From JADLGF01 sp020849415 (GTDB lineage: Bacteria; Chloroflexota; Chloroflexia; Thermomicrobiales; UBA6265), in assembly GCA_033812595.1 (NCBI GenBank), contig JAPXTJ010000087.1:1-14549 (forward strand): DNA of 14,549 nucleotides. Direction: 5' to 3'. The notes under the pieces are model-generated. The model was not told where the DNA came from, ran no database searches, and saw only the letters and a list, made by a program, of their open reading frames with translations. Shown here one piece after another: positions 6,388 to 13,211 of this stretch (position 1 is its first letter; each line of letters begins with the position of its first letter). The position numbers were made by a program, and so were the translations under genes.

Positions 6388-7994
6388 AAGGCCAGGTCGC
6401 TGAATTCGACGTTGGCGGTGTTTTCGATCGCGTAGCGCATGTCCCACTCGGTGGTGAAGAGGATGACGACCTGGCCGTCGCGATCCTCCGCCCGCATCCG
6501 TCCGCGGGCGTCGCCGAGCGCATTTACGGCCGGCGTTTCACCACGCACCCAACGAGCGGCGGAGTACGACATCGGCTCCAGTTCGGTTTCGACGTTGTAC
6601 TCCGCCTCCAGCCGGTACCGCACCACCTCGAACTGCAGCGCCCCGACGGCCCCCAGAATCGGCTCGCGCCGGCCGCCGGTGACCGGGTAGAAGAGCTGGA
6701 TCGCCCCCTCTTCCTCGATCTGCGACAGCCCCTTGATGAACTGCTTGTAGCGATCGGTCTGCTTCGAGCGGAGCAATGCGAAATGCTCCGGCTGGAAGCG
6801 CGGCAGCGGCGGGAAGAGCCCGATGTCCTTGCCAGCGACCGTATCACCGATCGCGAACTGACCCGGGTTGATCACTCCGACAACATCGCCGGCGACCGCT
6901 TCCTCGATTACCTCGCGGTCCTGACCGAAGAGCCGCAGCGGCGGCGCCAGGCGAATCTTTCGCTTCAACCGCGGGTGCCAGACCTCCATCTCGCGCGTGA
7001 ACGAACCGCTGCAGATGCGCATGAAGGCGACGCGGTCGCGGTGACGCGGGTCCATGTTCGCCTGAATCTTGAAGACGAAGGCGGAGAAAGTCGGATCGTC
7101 CGGATCGATTTCCTCGTCCGAGGTGTGGCGCCGACCCGGCGCCGGCGCCAGATCGACGAACTTGCGCAGGAATTGTTCGACGCCGAAGTTCGTGATCGCC
7201 GAGCCGAAGCAGACCGGCGTCAAGGATCCTGCCAGCACCGCCTCGAGATCGAACTCCGAGCCGGCCAGATCGAGCAGCTCAACCTCTTCCCGCAGGCGCG
7301 TCGCGGCGGCCGCGCCGATCAGCGCGTCGAGCGCCGGATCATCGAGACTCGCCATCTGCACCGGCGCCCGCTTTGCGCCGTGCTCGGTCCGCTCGTAACG
7401 GTGAACCGTGCGCGTGACCCGATCGAAAACGCCCTGGAAATCGATCCCGTCACCGATCGGCCAATTCAGTGGGAAGGTTTTCATACCGAGCGTCGTTTCG
7501 ATCTCATCGAGCAGATCGAGCGGGTGCTTGGCGGGGCGATCGAGCTTGTTGATGAAGGTGAAGATCGGCGTGTGCCGCATCCGGCAGACCTCGAACAACT
7601 TCAGGGTCTGCGGCTCGATGCCGCGCGCGGCGTCGAGCACCATCACCGCGCTGTCGACCGCGGTCAGGGTGCGGTAGGTGTCTTCCGAGAAGTCCTGGTG
7701 ACCGGGGGTATCGAGCAAATTCATCTGGCGGCCGTCGAACGGGAAGCTAAGCACGGTGCTCGAAATCGAGATGCCGCGTTCCTTTTCGATCGACATCCAG
7801 TCGGAGGCGGTTTGGCGCTGGTTCTTGCGCGCTGTCACCGAGCCGGCCAACTGCACCGCGCCCCCGTAGAGCAGCAGCTTTTCGGTCAAGGTGGTCTTAC
7901 CGGCGTCCGGGTGCGAAATTATGGCGAAGGTGCGCCGCCGGGAGGCGGGCGATCCACTGAGAGAGCCACGTTCGTTGGTTAGTTCGGCGGTCAT
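6375..7994 (-). CDS. prfC: Peptide chain release factor 3 (RF3)
   Basis: RF3 is a translational GTPase that ejects RF1/RF2 from the ribosome after peptide release. The 539-residue product matches E. coli RF3 in length and along most of its length by eye. G-domain motifs are G1 S-H-P-D-A-G-K-T-T (27-35), G2 R-G-I-S-I-S-S-T (73-80), G3 D-T-P-G-H (95-99) and G4 N-K-L-D (149-152). The RF3-specific block F-S-E-D-T-Y-R-T-L-T-A-V-D follows G3, which separates it from EF-G and TypA. Domains II and III follow, with I-Q-A-N-M-D-P-R-H-R-D-R-V-A-F-M as a strong RF3 marker around residue 310. The ATG at 7994 has only a distant AGGA (11-base spacer) upstream, so expression may be modest or the start slightly different. 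A probable terminator isolates it from the upstream zinc-ribbon gene. Confidence 0.96.
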   Translation of the reverse strand: MTAELTNERGSLSGSPASRRRTFAIISHPDAGKTTLTEKLLLYGGAVQLAGSVTARKNQRQTASDWMSIEKERGISISSTVLSFPFDGRQMNLLDTPGHQDFSEDTYRTLTAVDSAVMVLDAARGIEPQTLKLFEVCRMRHTPIFTFINKLDRPAKHPLDLLDEIETTLGMKTFPLNWPIGDGIDFQGVFDRVTRTVHRYERTEHGAKRAPVQMASLDDPALDALIGAAAATRLREEVELLDLAGSEFDLEAVLAGSLTPVCFGSAITNFGVEQFLRKFVDLAPAPGRRHTSDEEIDPDDPTFSAFVFKIQANMDPRHRDRVAFMRICSGSFTREMEVWHPRLKRKIRLAPPLRLFGQDREVIEEAVAGDVVGVINPGQFAIGDTVAGKDIGLFPPLPRFQPEHFALLRSKQTDRYKQFIKGLSQIEEEGAIQLFYPVTGGRREPILGAVGALQFEVVRYRLEAEYNVETELEPMSYSAARWVRGETPAVNALGDARGRMRAEDRDGQVVILFTTEWDMRYAIENTANVEFSDLAFPPA

Positions 7995-8040
7995 GGTTCT
8001 GGCAATCCTGGACTGCGGCCCGCCGGCGCGGCAGGCAACG

Positions 8041-8060
8041 AAAACCCGCCCATCCGGGCG
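8041..8060 (-). terminator. Probable intrinsic terminator after the zinc-ribbon gene
   Basis: On the minus strand the arms CGCCC and GGGCG (8056-8060 and 8047-8051) enclose a 4-base loop. After two further G residues comes TTTT (8041-8044). It is a short GC stem with a U-run, placed 25 bases after the zinc-ribbon stop and 46 bases before the prfC start. The stem is only 5 pairs, so termination may be partial. Confidence 0.45.
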
Positions 8061-8085
8061 AGCGCATGAAACGAGATGGAATCAA

Positions 8086-8427
8086 CTAATGGGGAGTGCC
8101 GCCCCGGCCGGGGACGACACCAAGACCAGGCAACGGCTTGAGATAGAGCAGGTGCTCGTTCGAACCGACCCGGAACACGCGGGTGATTTCGTAGCGGGTT
8201 CCGTGCACCGAATCGCGGAAAATGCCGCCCGGCCGGTAGCGGCCAAGGCGCATTTCCCGGGCGCTCTTCGCCACGAATTCGTACGTAACCCGCGCGCATT
8301 CGTGGCACACCACGTACTGATCGGTCTCGTCAGTCGGACCGACCAGCCCGCGCTGGACGAAGTGCGTGTCGCTGCTCCCGCACCAGGCGCAGTGGCGCTC
8401 TTGCTGGTTTCGGGCGGGCGCTACCAT
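8086..8427 (-). CDS. Small zinc-ribbon protein of unknown function
   Basis: This 113-residue product has two Cys pairs, C13-x2-C16 and C41-x2-C44, separated by 24 residues, the layout of a zinc ribbon. After the ribbon comes a basic segment (R-V-T-Y-E-F-V-A-K-S-A-R-E-M-R-L-G-R-Y-R-P) and then an R-Y-E-I-T-R-V-F-R-V-G strand-like stretch. I do not recognise the family. The same frame stays open further upstream to 9060, but that part runs antisense inside the GT20 gene and has no ribbon-like content. The ATG at 8427, after a distant GGGAG (11-base spacer), is therefore preferred. The gene is divergent from the GT20 gene and upstream of prfC. A nucleic-acid- or protein-binding adaptor is possible but not shown. 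The clean Cys spacing argues that it is a real gene. Confidence 0.65.
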   Translation of the reverse strand: MVAPARNQQERHCAWCGSSDTHFVQRGLVGPTDETDQYVVCHECARVTYEFVAKSAREMRLGRYRPGGIFRDSVHGTRYEITRVFRVGSNEHLLYLKPLPGLGVVPGRGGTPH

Positions 8428-8592
8428 ACCAATCGATACTCCCGATCCGGCGCGAAAAAAGCCGCGCCATCTCGCTCCATTCTGACTGTCGGGCCGACTT
8501 CGGTGCAACCTCGCGGACCGGCCTTGGTCGCCCGGAACAAGCCAAACCGGCGTTGAACGGGCATAATTGAAACACAACGGCGCGCTAAACCT

Positions 8593-8621
8593 TACGTGCC
8601 ACATCGGGCGATCGTCACGTA
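8593..8621. promoter_or_regulatory. Inverted repeat TACGTG-N17-CACGTA upstream of GT20 gene
   Basis: Perfect 6-base arms (8593-8598 and 8616-8621) flank 17 bases and end 46 bases before the GT20 start, in the 240-base divergent region between the zinc-ribbon gene and the GT20 gene. It could be a regulator site for an osmotic or stress response gene. No convincing -35/-10 pair was found; CATAAT at 8562-8567 is a -10-like hexamer without a partner. The rest of 8428-8667 shows nothing I can name. Confidence 0.25.
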
Positions 8622-8667
8622 GTTTTGCTTCCGCGCGACATCGCGCACGCAGGGAAGGCTTCAGATC

Positions 8668-10302
8668 ATGGCATCGCCGGACAGACAGGGCGCAACCAGC
8701 GGCAAACCGCTCGAAATCGCCGACGTGCTGGCGAATCGGACGTTGATCGTGGCCTCGAACCGCGGGCCAGTCACCTTTTCCTATTCCGACGACGGCAGCT
8801 TCAGCAGCCGCAAAGGCAGCGGCGGTGTGGTGACCGCCGTCAGTTCGATTGCGCGGGAGATAAAACCGGTCTGGATTGCCGCCGCCATGACCGAAGGCGA
8901 TCGCGCCCGGGCCGAGGCCGCCCGGCGCAATGGCGAGAAACTGATCACTCCCGGCGGCCGGAGCAGCGATTTCCGCGTCCGCTTCGTGACGCCCGATCAC
9001 GACACCTATCACAAGTACTACAACGTCATCAGCAACCCGCTGCTCTGGTTCCTGCAGCACTATCTCTGGGAGACCGCCCGCTCACCAGACATCGATGCCG
9101 ACATCTGGGACGCCTGGACCAACGGCTACGCCGCCGTCAACAAGATGTTCGCCGACGAGATCCTGACCGCCTGCGAGGAGAGCGCCGAGGAGCCGATCAT
9201 CATGCTCCAGGATTACCAGCTCTACCTCGCCGCCGGGTACATCCGCGAGCAACGTCCGAACGCCCTGCTCCAGCACTTCACGCACATCCCGTGGCCCGAT
9301 CCTGACTACTGGCGGCTCCTGCCAATGGAATTCCGCCGCCAGATTTGTGAAGGGATGCTGGCCAACGACATCGTCGGTTTCCAGACCCGCACCCACGCCC
9401 GCAGCTTCATGTACACCTGCGAGGCGTACCTGCCCGATGCGCGGGTCGATTACGCCGGTCGCGGCATTCTTTGGCGCGGCCGCCGGATCGAGGTGCGCGA
9501 TTATCCGATCTCGATCGATGTCAACGCCGTCCGCAACGTCGCCTACAGCAAGGACGCTCGCACGCACGATCGCTACCTGCCGAGTCTCTCGAACGAGTAC
9601 ACGATCCTGCGGGTCGATCGGATCGAACCGAGCAAGAACATCGTGCGCGGCTTCAAGGCGTTCGATCGCTTCCTCGATGCCCACCCTGAGTTCCAGGGGC
9701 GCGTCAACTTCGTGGCCGTGCTTGTGCCGTCGCGCATGGATGTCCCCGAGTATCAGGATTACCTCGGACAGGTCAGCGAGATCGTCTTCCAGATCAACGC
9801 CAAGTTCGCCAATGTCGAAACCGGCTGGCAACCGATTCACGTGCTCATGGGCGAGAACTACACCCGCGCGTTGGCCGCGATGAAGTGGTACGACGTGCTG
9901 CTGGTCAATTCGACGATTGACGGCATGAACCTGGTCGCCAAGGAAGGCTGCCTGATCAATGAACGCCAGGGCGTGTTGATTCTCTCCGAAGGGGCCGGAG
10001 CCGCCAGCCAGCTCGGCGACGACGCGCTCCTGGTCTGCCCGACCGACGTCGAGGGCACGGCGGACGCTATCTACCGCGCCATCACCATGCCGCACCACGA
10101 ACGCCGTCACCGCGCCGAAGCGCTCAAGAAAGCGGTCGAGGCGGACGATGTCGCCAAGTGGTTCCGCGAGCAGATGTGGGACCTCGTCCGCTACACCATC
10201 AACGGGGAACGCGACCCTGTCGCCATGCTCCCGGAGCCGGCGGAACCGGACTCATCCCCGGCATCGAACGGAGTCACAGCGGACCGGGTGACACGAGGTT
10301 AG
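8668..10302 (+). CDS. otsA: GT20 glycosyltransferase, trehalose-6-phosphate synthase-like
   Basis: GT20 enzymes join a nucleotide-activated glucose to a phosphorylated acceptor; OtsA makes trehalose-6-phosphate from UDP-glucose and glucose-6-phosphate for osmoprotection. The 544-residue product has the family landmarks: S-N-R-G-P-V near residue 31, D-Y-Q-L-Y-L at 182-187 (DYHL in E. coli), the HIPWP loop soon after, and R318 and K323 spaced as in E. coli R262/K267. The donor-site motif D-G-M-N-L-V-A-K-E lies at 418-426, and an S-E-G-A-G-A-A block follows. The nucleotide-loop context is R-I-E-P-S-K-N rather than E. coli's R-L-D-Y-S-K-G, so acceptor specificity could differ (for example glucosylglycerol-phosphate or another sugar phosphate). 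No OtsB phosphatase is fused or next to it. AGGGAAGG at 8651-8658 supports the ATG. Confidence 0.85.
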   Translation: MASPDRQGATSGKPLEIADVLANRTLIVASNRGPVTFSYSDDGSFSSRKGSGGVVTAVSSIAREIKPVWIAAAMTEGDRARAEAARRNGEKLITPGGRSSDFRVRFVTPDHDTYHKYYNVISNPLLWFLQHYLWETARSPDIDADIWDAWTNGYAAVNKMFADEILTACEESAEEPIIMLQDYQLYLAAGYIREQRPNALLQHFTHIPWPDPDYWRLLPMEFRRQICEGMLANDIVGFQTRTHARSFMYTCEAYLPDARVDYAGRGILWRGRRIEVRDYPISIDVNAVRNVAYSKDARTHDRYLPSLSNEYTILRVDRIEPSKNIVRGFKAFDRFLDAHPEFQGRVNFVAVLVPSRMDVPEYQDYLGQVSEIVFQINAKFANVETGWQPIHVLMGENYTRALAAMKWYDVLLVNSTIDGMNLVAKEGCLINERQGVLILSEGAGAASQLGDDALLVCPTDVEGTADAIYRAITMPHHERRHRAEALKKAVEADDVAKWFREQMWDLVRYTINGERDPVAMLPEPAEPDSSPASNGVTADRVTRG

Positions 10303-10332
10303 ATTACGGTCACAAGCCCCACCGCAGGTCGC

Positions 10333-10367
10333 GGCAAGGTTGCGGACCTCGCGTCCGCAGCCCTGCC
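10333..10367. terminator. Strong hairpin between convergent GT20 and M55 genes
   Basis: A 15-position stem (10333-10347 with 10353-10367) has one A-C mismatch and one G-U pair and closes with a 5-base loop; the inner arms TGCGGAC/GTCCGCA are perfect. It lies 30 bases after the GT20 stop and 29 bases before the M55 stop, so it can end transcription from both sides. Only a weak TTT follows on the + strand. Confidence 0.55.
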
Positions 10368-10396
10368 ACGCTCGTTTGATCTCACATCAACGCCGC

Positions 10397-11227
10397 CTAC
10401 AACGGGGTGGAACAGAGCACCGTGATCAGGCGCAGCACCCGGTAGGCGTTGGGGAAATCGGGACGCGTGAACCGCAGCGTTCGGCCGTCGATGCGCTCCA
10501 TGCCGTCGATCATCGCGGCCAGATCGGCCAATGCCGGCCGGTTCAGCGTCACCTCGACCGTCACCGGATTGTCCACCGTCAAAGGTCCGACGTTCGGTAC
10601 GTTCCGGATCGCCTCGGCGGCCGCTTCGCGCAGCAACCGGCACGCCACGCTTGGATGCATGCTTTCGGAGGTCAGGTGCCCCCGGCTCGTCTTCACCTGC
10701 ACGGTCGGCACACCCGGACCGAACACCCGCTCCGTTTCGGCGACGACGCTCTGATCGCCCGATACCAGCACGACCGGCACGCCGTACGCGCCGGCCATCG
10801 CCGCGTTCAGCCCGAGTTCGCCCCACGATTTCCCATTCACCTTCACATCGAGAATCGTGCCGGTGAAGGTGTGGCTGAGCACCGAATCATCGCTGCCCGA
10901 TTGGCCGTGCACGCCGATGAAGATCGCCCGGTCGTAGGTGCCGTCGTCGATGCCATCCATCATGCCGAAATGACGCGGCTTGCCGCGCAAAAGGGTGGCA
11001 CGCTCGTCGAGGAGCTCGGGAATGATGTTCCGGTACGGACCGTGCACATCGGCCACGGTCACTTCCGCCGCGTGATCGGCGTCGAGGATACCGGCCACCA
11101 CCGCGCTCGCCTCGTTCGTCATCAGCCGGCGCGCACGCTCGTACTCCGGATTCCCGGGCGAACCCTCATCGACATGGACGACCCCGGCGACGCCTTCGAT
11201 GTCGACCGCCACGAACACCTTGGTCAT
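10397..11227 (-). CDS. dppA: M55 family D-aminopeptidase (DppA-like)
   Basis: DppA-type enzymes are cytoplasmic zinc D-aminopeptidases that release N-terminal D-amino acids, for example D-Ala from D-Ala-Gly-Gly-type peptides, and so help recycle cell-wall peptides. The 276-residue product has the conserved V-D-I-E-G start (D9, E11), D-V-H-G (H62), G-V-H-G (H107), L-S-H (H119) and W-G-E-L-G-L-N-A (E137). These align with the zinc ligands and catalytic His of Bacillus DppA with small offsets. The ATG at 11227 follows GGGAGG with a 7-base spacer; the longer reading from 11275 would overlap nagB and is rejected. It is 16 bases downstream of nagB on the same strand, so the two form an operon. A role in D-peptide salvage fits that neighbour. 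Confidence 0.88.
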   Translation of the reverse strand: MTKVFVAVDIEGVAGVVHVDEGSPGNPEYERARRLMTNEASAVVAGILDADHAAEVTVADVHGPYRNIIPELLDERATLLRGKPRHFGMMDGIDDGTYDRAIFIGVHGQSGSDDSVLSHTFTGTILDVKVNGKSWGELGLNAAMAGAYGVPVVLVSGDQSVVAETERVFGPGVPTVQVKTSRGHLTSESMHPSVACRLLREAAAEAIRNVPNVGPLTVDNPVTVEVTLNRPALADLAAMIDGMERIDGRTLRFTRPDFPNAYRVLRLITVLCSTPL

Positions 11228-11243
11228 CGGGTTTCCTCCCGGG

Positions 11244-11981
11244 CTAGAGCGCGGAGGCCGCGGCTTCGTCAGCAATCACGAGGGTCTTGCCGGCGACATC
11301 CTGCAGCCAGGAGGCCGGAACCTCAGCGGCCGGCGCGTCCTTCAGCGATCGCCGCAACATCTCGGCCTTGGCCGCTCCCGAAACGATCAATACGATCCGC
11401 CTCGCCTCGAGCAGGGTACCGACCCCCATCGTCATCGCCCGGGTGTGCACCTCGGCGCCGGCTTCCCAATATGCCGACGATTGGGCGATCGATTCGGGCG
11501 TGAGATCGAGGGTGCGCGTCCGGGAATCGCGCCCCGAACCCGGCTCATTGAAGGCGATGTGGCCATTGGGACCGAGCCCCAACACCGCCAGATCGAGTCC
11601 GCCGTGCGCCAGCAATTCCGCTTCGTAGCGCGATGCGGCCACGTCCGGATCGGCGGCGGTCGAGGGGACGAGGTGCAACTGGTCTTCCCGAATCCTGGCC
11701 GGACCCATGAACTCCTTTAGCAGCCAGCCGGTCAGGCTGTTCGGGTCGTCCGGCCCGGCACCGAGGTATTCATCAAGGCAGAAAAAGGTGACGCGGGAGA
11801 GATCGAGATCGCCCGCCGCCTGGAGTTCGATCAGTTTGCGGAACATCCCGAGCGGCGTGCTGCCGGTCGGGAGCGCCAACACCAGATCGGGCTTGGCCGC
11901 CACCGCTTCGGCGACGTTGCGGGCCGCCTCGGCGCTCATTGCCTCGTAATCCGCCACCACCTGAACCGGCACGCTCGCCAA
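11244..11981 (-). CDS. nagB: Glucosamine-6-phosphate deaminase
   Basis: NagB converts glucosamine-6-phosphate to fructose-6-phosphate and ammonia in amino-sugar catabolism and peptidoglycan recycling. With the start used here the protein is 245 residues, like the Bacillus enzyme. Visible motifs are the phosphate-binding L-P-T-G-S-T-P (37-43), L-D-E-Y (D70), and G-P-N-G-H-I-A-F-N-E-P (H141, E146). M-G-V-G-T-L-L appears further on. Asn139 replaces E. coli Asp141, as in Bacillus NagB. An ATG further upstream (12203) would add 74 residues unlike any NagB and would run into the divergent gene. The TTG at 11981, preceded by AGGAG with a 6-base spacer, is the best start; a GTG at 11972 is the alternative. 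It is the first gene of the nagB-M55 operon. Confidence 0.93.
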   Translation of the reverse strand: MASVPVQVVADYEAMSAEAARNVAEAVAAKPDLVLALPTGSTPLGMFRKLIELQAAGDLDLSRVTFFCLDEYLGAGPDDPNSLTGWLLKEFMGPARIREDQLHLVPSTAADPDVAASRYEAELLAHGGLDLAVLGLGPNGHIAFNEPGSGRDSRTRTLDLTPESIAQSSAYWEAGAEVHTRAMTMGVGTLLEARRIVLIVSGAAKAEMLRRSLKDAPAAEVPASWLQDVAGKTLVIADEAAASAL

Positions 11982-11987
11982 CTCGCA

Positions 11988-11992
11988 CTCCT
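11988..11992 (-). promoter_or_regulatory. Ribosome binding site deciding the nagB TTG start
   Basis: AGGAG on the minus strand sits 6 bases before the TTG at 11981 but 15 bases before the alternative GTG at 11972. The TTG is therefore the preferred start. Confidence 0.6.
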
Positions 11993-12022
11993 GTCGCTGA
12001 ACCGCTCGAATTCGCTCCGCTG

Positions 12023-12046
12023 AGGATACCCCGCCCGGCGTATCCT
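12023..12046. promoter_or_regulatory. Palindromic site AGGATAC-N10-GTATCCT between divergent genes
   Basis: Perfect 7-base arms (12023-12029, 12040-12046) flank a 10-base spacer in the 84-base region between nagB (-) and the serine hydrolase (+). Each arm also contains TATCCT reading outward, four of six bases of the -10 consensus, so the site may combine two divergent -10 elements or be the operator of a dimeric regulator controlling both genes. No regulator gene is next to it in the window. Confidence 0.45.
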
Positions 12047-12052
12047 TGACCC

Positions 12053-12058
12053 GGGAGG
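12053..12058 (+). promoter_or_regulatory. Ribosome binding site GGGAGG deciding the serine hydrolase TTG start
   Basis: GGGAGG is followed by a 7-base spacer and TTG at 12066. No ATG or GTG lies nearby in frame before the conserved N-terminal helix, so the TTG start is well supported. Confidence 0.65.
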
Positions 12059-12065
12059 TGCGGCT

Positions 12066-13211
12066 TTGGAGCAAAACGAACGATTCGAAACGATTGCGCG
12101 GGAGATCGATCAGTGGGTGGCCGACGGCGCGGTGCCGGGCGCGGCGATCACCATCCGTTTCCGGGGTGAAACGGTAGCGGAACACATGGTCGGCGAAGCG
12201 CATCCCGGCATCCCGATGAGGCCGGCAACGCTCTTCGGACTCGCGTCCGTCACCAAGCCGGTTGCAGCGGCGACGGTCGTCTCCTGCGCCGAGGACGGAC
12301 TCTTTTCACTCGATGATCCGGTGGCACGGCTCGTGCCCGAGTTCCTGACCGATGTCGATTCATCGGTCGAAGGCTTCGATCCGGCCCTGGAGGAACAGCG
12401 AGCGTCGATCACTGTCCGCCAGTTGCTGGCGCACACCTCGGGGCTTCCGGAAGACCTGCCCGCCAGCTATCTCAACTTCCGCGCCCTGCCCGATCTCGAA
12501 ACGTGGACCGACGCCATGCTCCGGATGCCGCTGAAGGCCGCTCCCGGCAGCACGCTTCGCTATTCGAACGTCGGTTTCGCCCTGCTCGGGCGGTTGGTCG
12601 AGCACGCCACCCGCAACGATTTCTGGGACGAAACGCGAACCCGGATTCTCGATCCGCTCGGTCTGGATGAGATCGTGCCCCGACCATCCGGCTCAGCCGT
12701 CGAGCGGATCGCCGATGTGCAGGACGCCGCCCGTTCCGGCTCGCCGAGCGCCGCCTACAACAGCGCCTGGTGGCGCGAAACCGCCATTCCCTGGGGGGGA
12801 ATCTACGGATCAACCCGTCACCTCGCCCGGTTCGCGGAGTTATTCCTGCCCGGCCGGGCAGAAACTTCCGTGCTGACCGAGGACGCCTGCCTCGCCATGC
12901 GCACCGATCAGGCGAACGGGGTCAGCGGTGGCGTGGAGAGCCTACGCGTGCAGTGGCAACGGGCGTACTGGGGACTCGGCTGGGAGGTGCGCGGCGACAA
13001 ACCGAAGCACTGGACGGGCGATCTTGCCTCTCCTGGCACCTTCTGCCACTTCGGCGCCGCCGGCACGCTGCTCTGGGCCGACCCGGACCGGGACCTGGTC
13101 GTGGCCGTTTTCGCGAACCGCACGGTCGCCCACCGCTGGCCCTTCGCCCCACCCCGCTGGACCCGCCTCAACAACGCCATCATCGAAGCCGCCGACGAAT
13201 TGCGGGATTAG
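12066..13211 (+). CDS. Beta-lactamase-fold serine hydrolase (class C / EstB-like)
   Basis: The 381-residue product belongs to the serine beta-lactamase / penicillin-binding-protein-like family (Beta-lactamase, class C type), which includes esterases, D-aminopeptidases and carboxypeptidases. The nucleophile motif S-V-T-K lies at 61-64, Y166-S-N168 is the Y-x-N motif, and H328-F-G330 stands where class C enzymes have K-T-G; HxG is common in the esterase and D-peptidase branches. No signal peptide is seen, so a cytoplasmic esterase or peptide hydrolase is more likely than a secreted antibiotic-degrading lactamase. It is divergent from nagB-M55 across a shared palindrome, and its stop overlaps the convergent ABC gene by 4 bases. 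Its substrate is not predictable; D-peptide hydrolysis would fit the neighbours but is inference. Confidence 0.87.
   Translation: MEQNERFETIAREIDQWVADGAVPGAAITIRFRGETVAEHMVGEAHPGIPMRPATLFGLASVTKPVAAATVVSCAEDGLFSLDDPVARLVPEFLTDVDSSVEGFDPALEEQRASITVRQLLAHTSGLPEDLPASYLNFRALPDLETWTDAMLRMPLKAAPGSTLRYSNVGFALLGRLVEHATRNDFWDETRTRILDPLGLDEIVPRPSGSAVERIADVQDAARSGSPSAAYNSAWWRETAIPWGGIYGSTRHLARFAELFLPGRAETSVLTEDACLAMRTDQANGVSGGVESLRVQWQRAYWGLGWEVRGDKPKHWTGDLASPGTFCHFGAAGTLLWADPDRDLVVAVFANRTVAHRWPFAPPRWTRLNNAIIEAADELRD

Noticed and set aside
6783..7982. Plus-strand ORF (399 codons) opposite prfC
   Set aside because: Antisense shadow of RF3 with a repetitive Arg-rich composition and no ribosome site or family motif.
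8428..9060. Upstream extension of the zinc-ribbon gene to a 324-residue ORF
   Set aside because: The extra part is antisense to the conserved N-terminal part of the GT20 gene and shows no protein-like motifs.
11228..11275. 16-residue N-terminal extension of the M55 protein
   Set aside because: It would overlap nagB, and GGGAGG is ideally placed for the ATG at 11227 that begins the conserved strand.
10340..11503. Plus-strand ORF (387 codons) across the M55 and nagB genes
   Set aside because: It crosses two well-supported minus-strand genes and has low-complexity content.
11542..11580. Asn139 in NagB in place of E. coli catalytic Asp141
   Set aside because: Asn at this position is normal in Bacillus-type NagB, so it is not a sign of lost activity.
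12066..13211. Antibiotic-resistance beta-lactamase
   Set aside because: No signal peptide and an H-x-G in place of K-T-G point to the broad esterase/peptidase branch; resistance is not supported.
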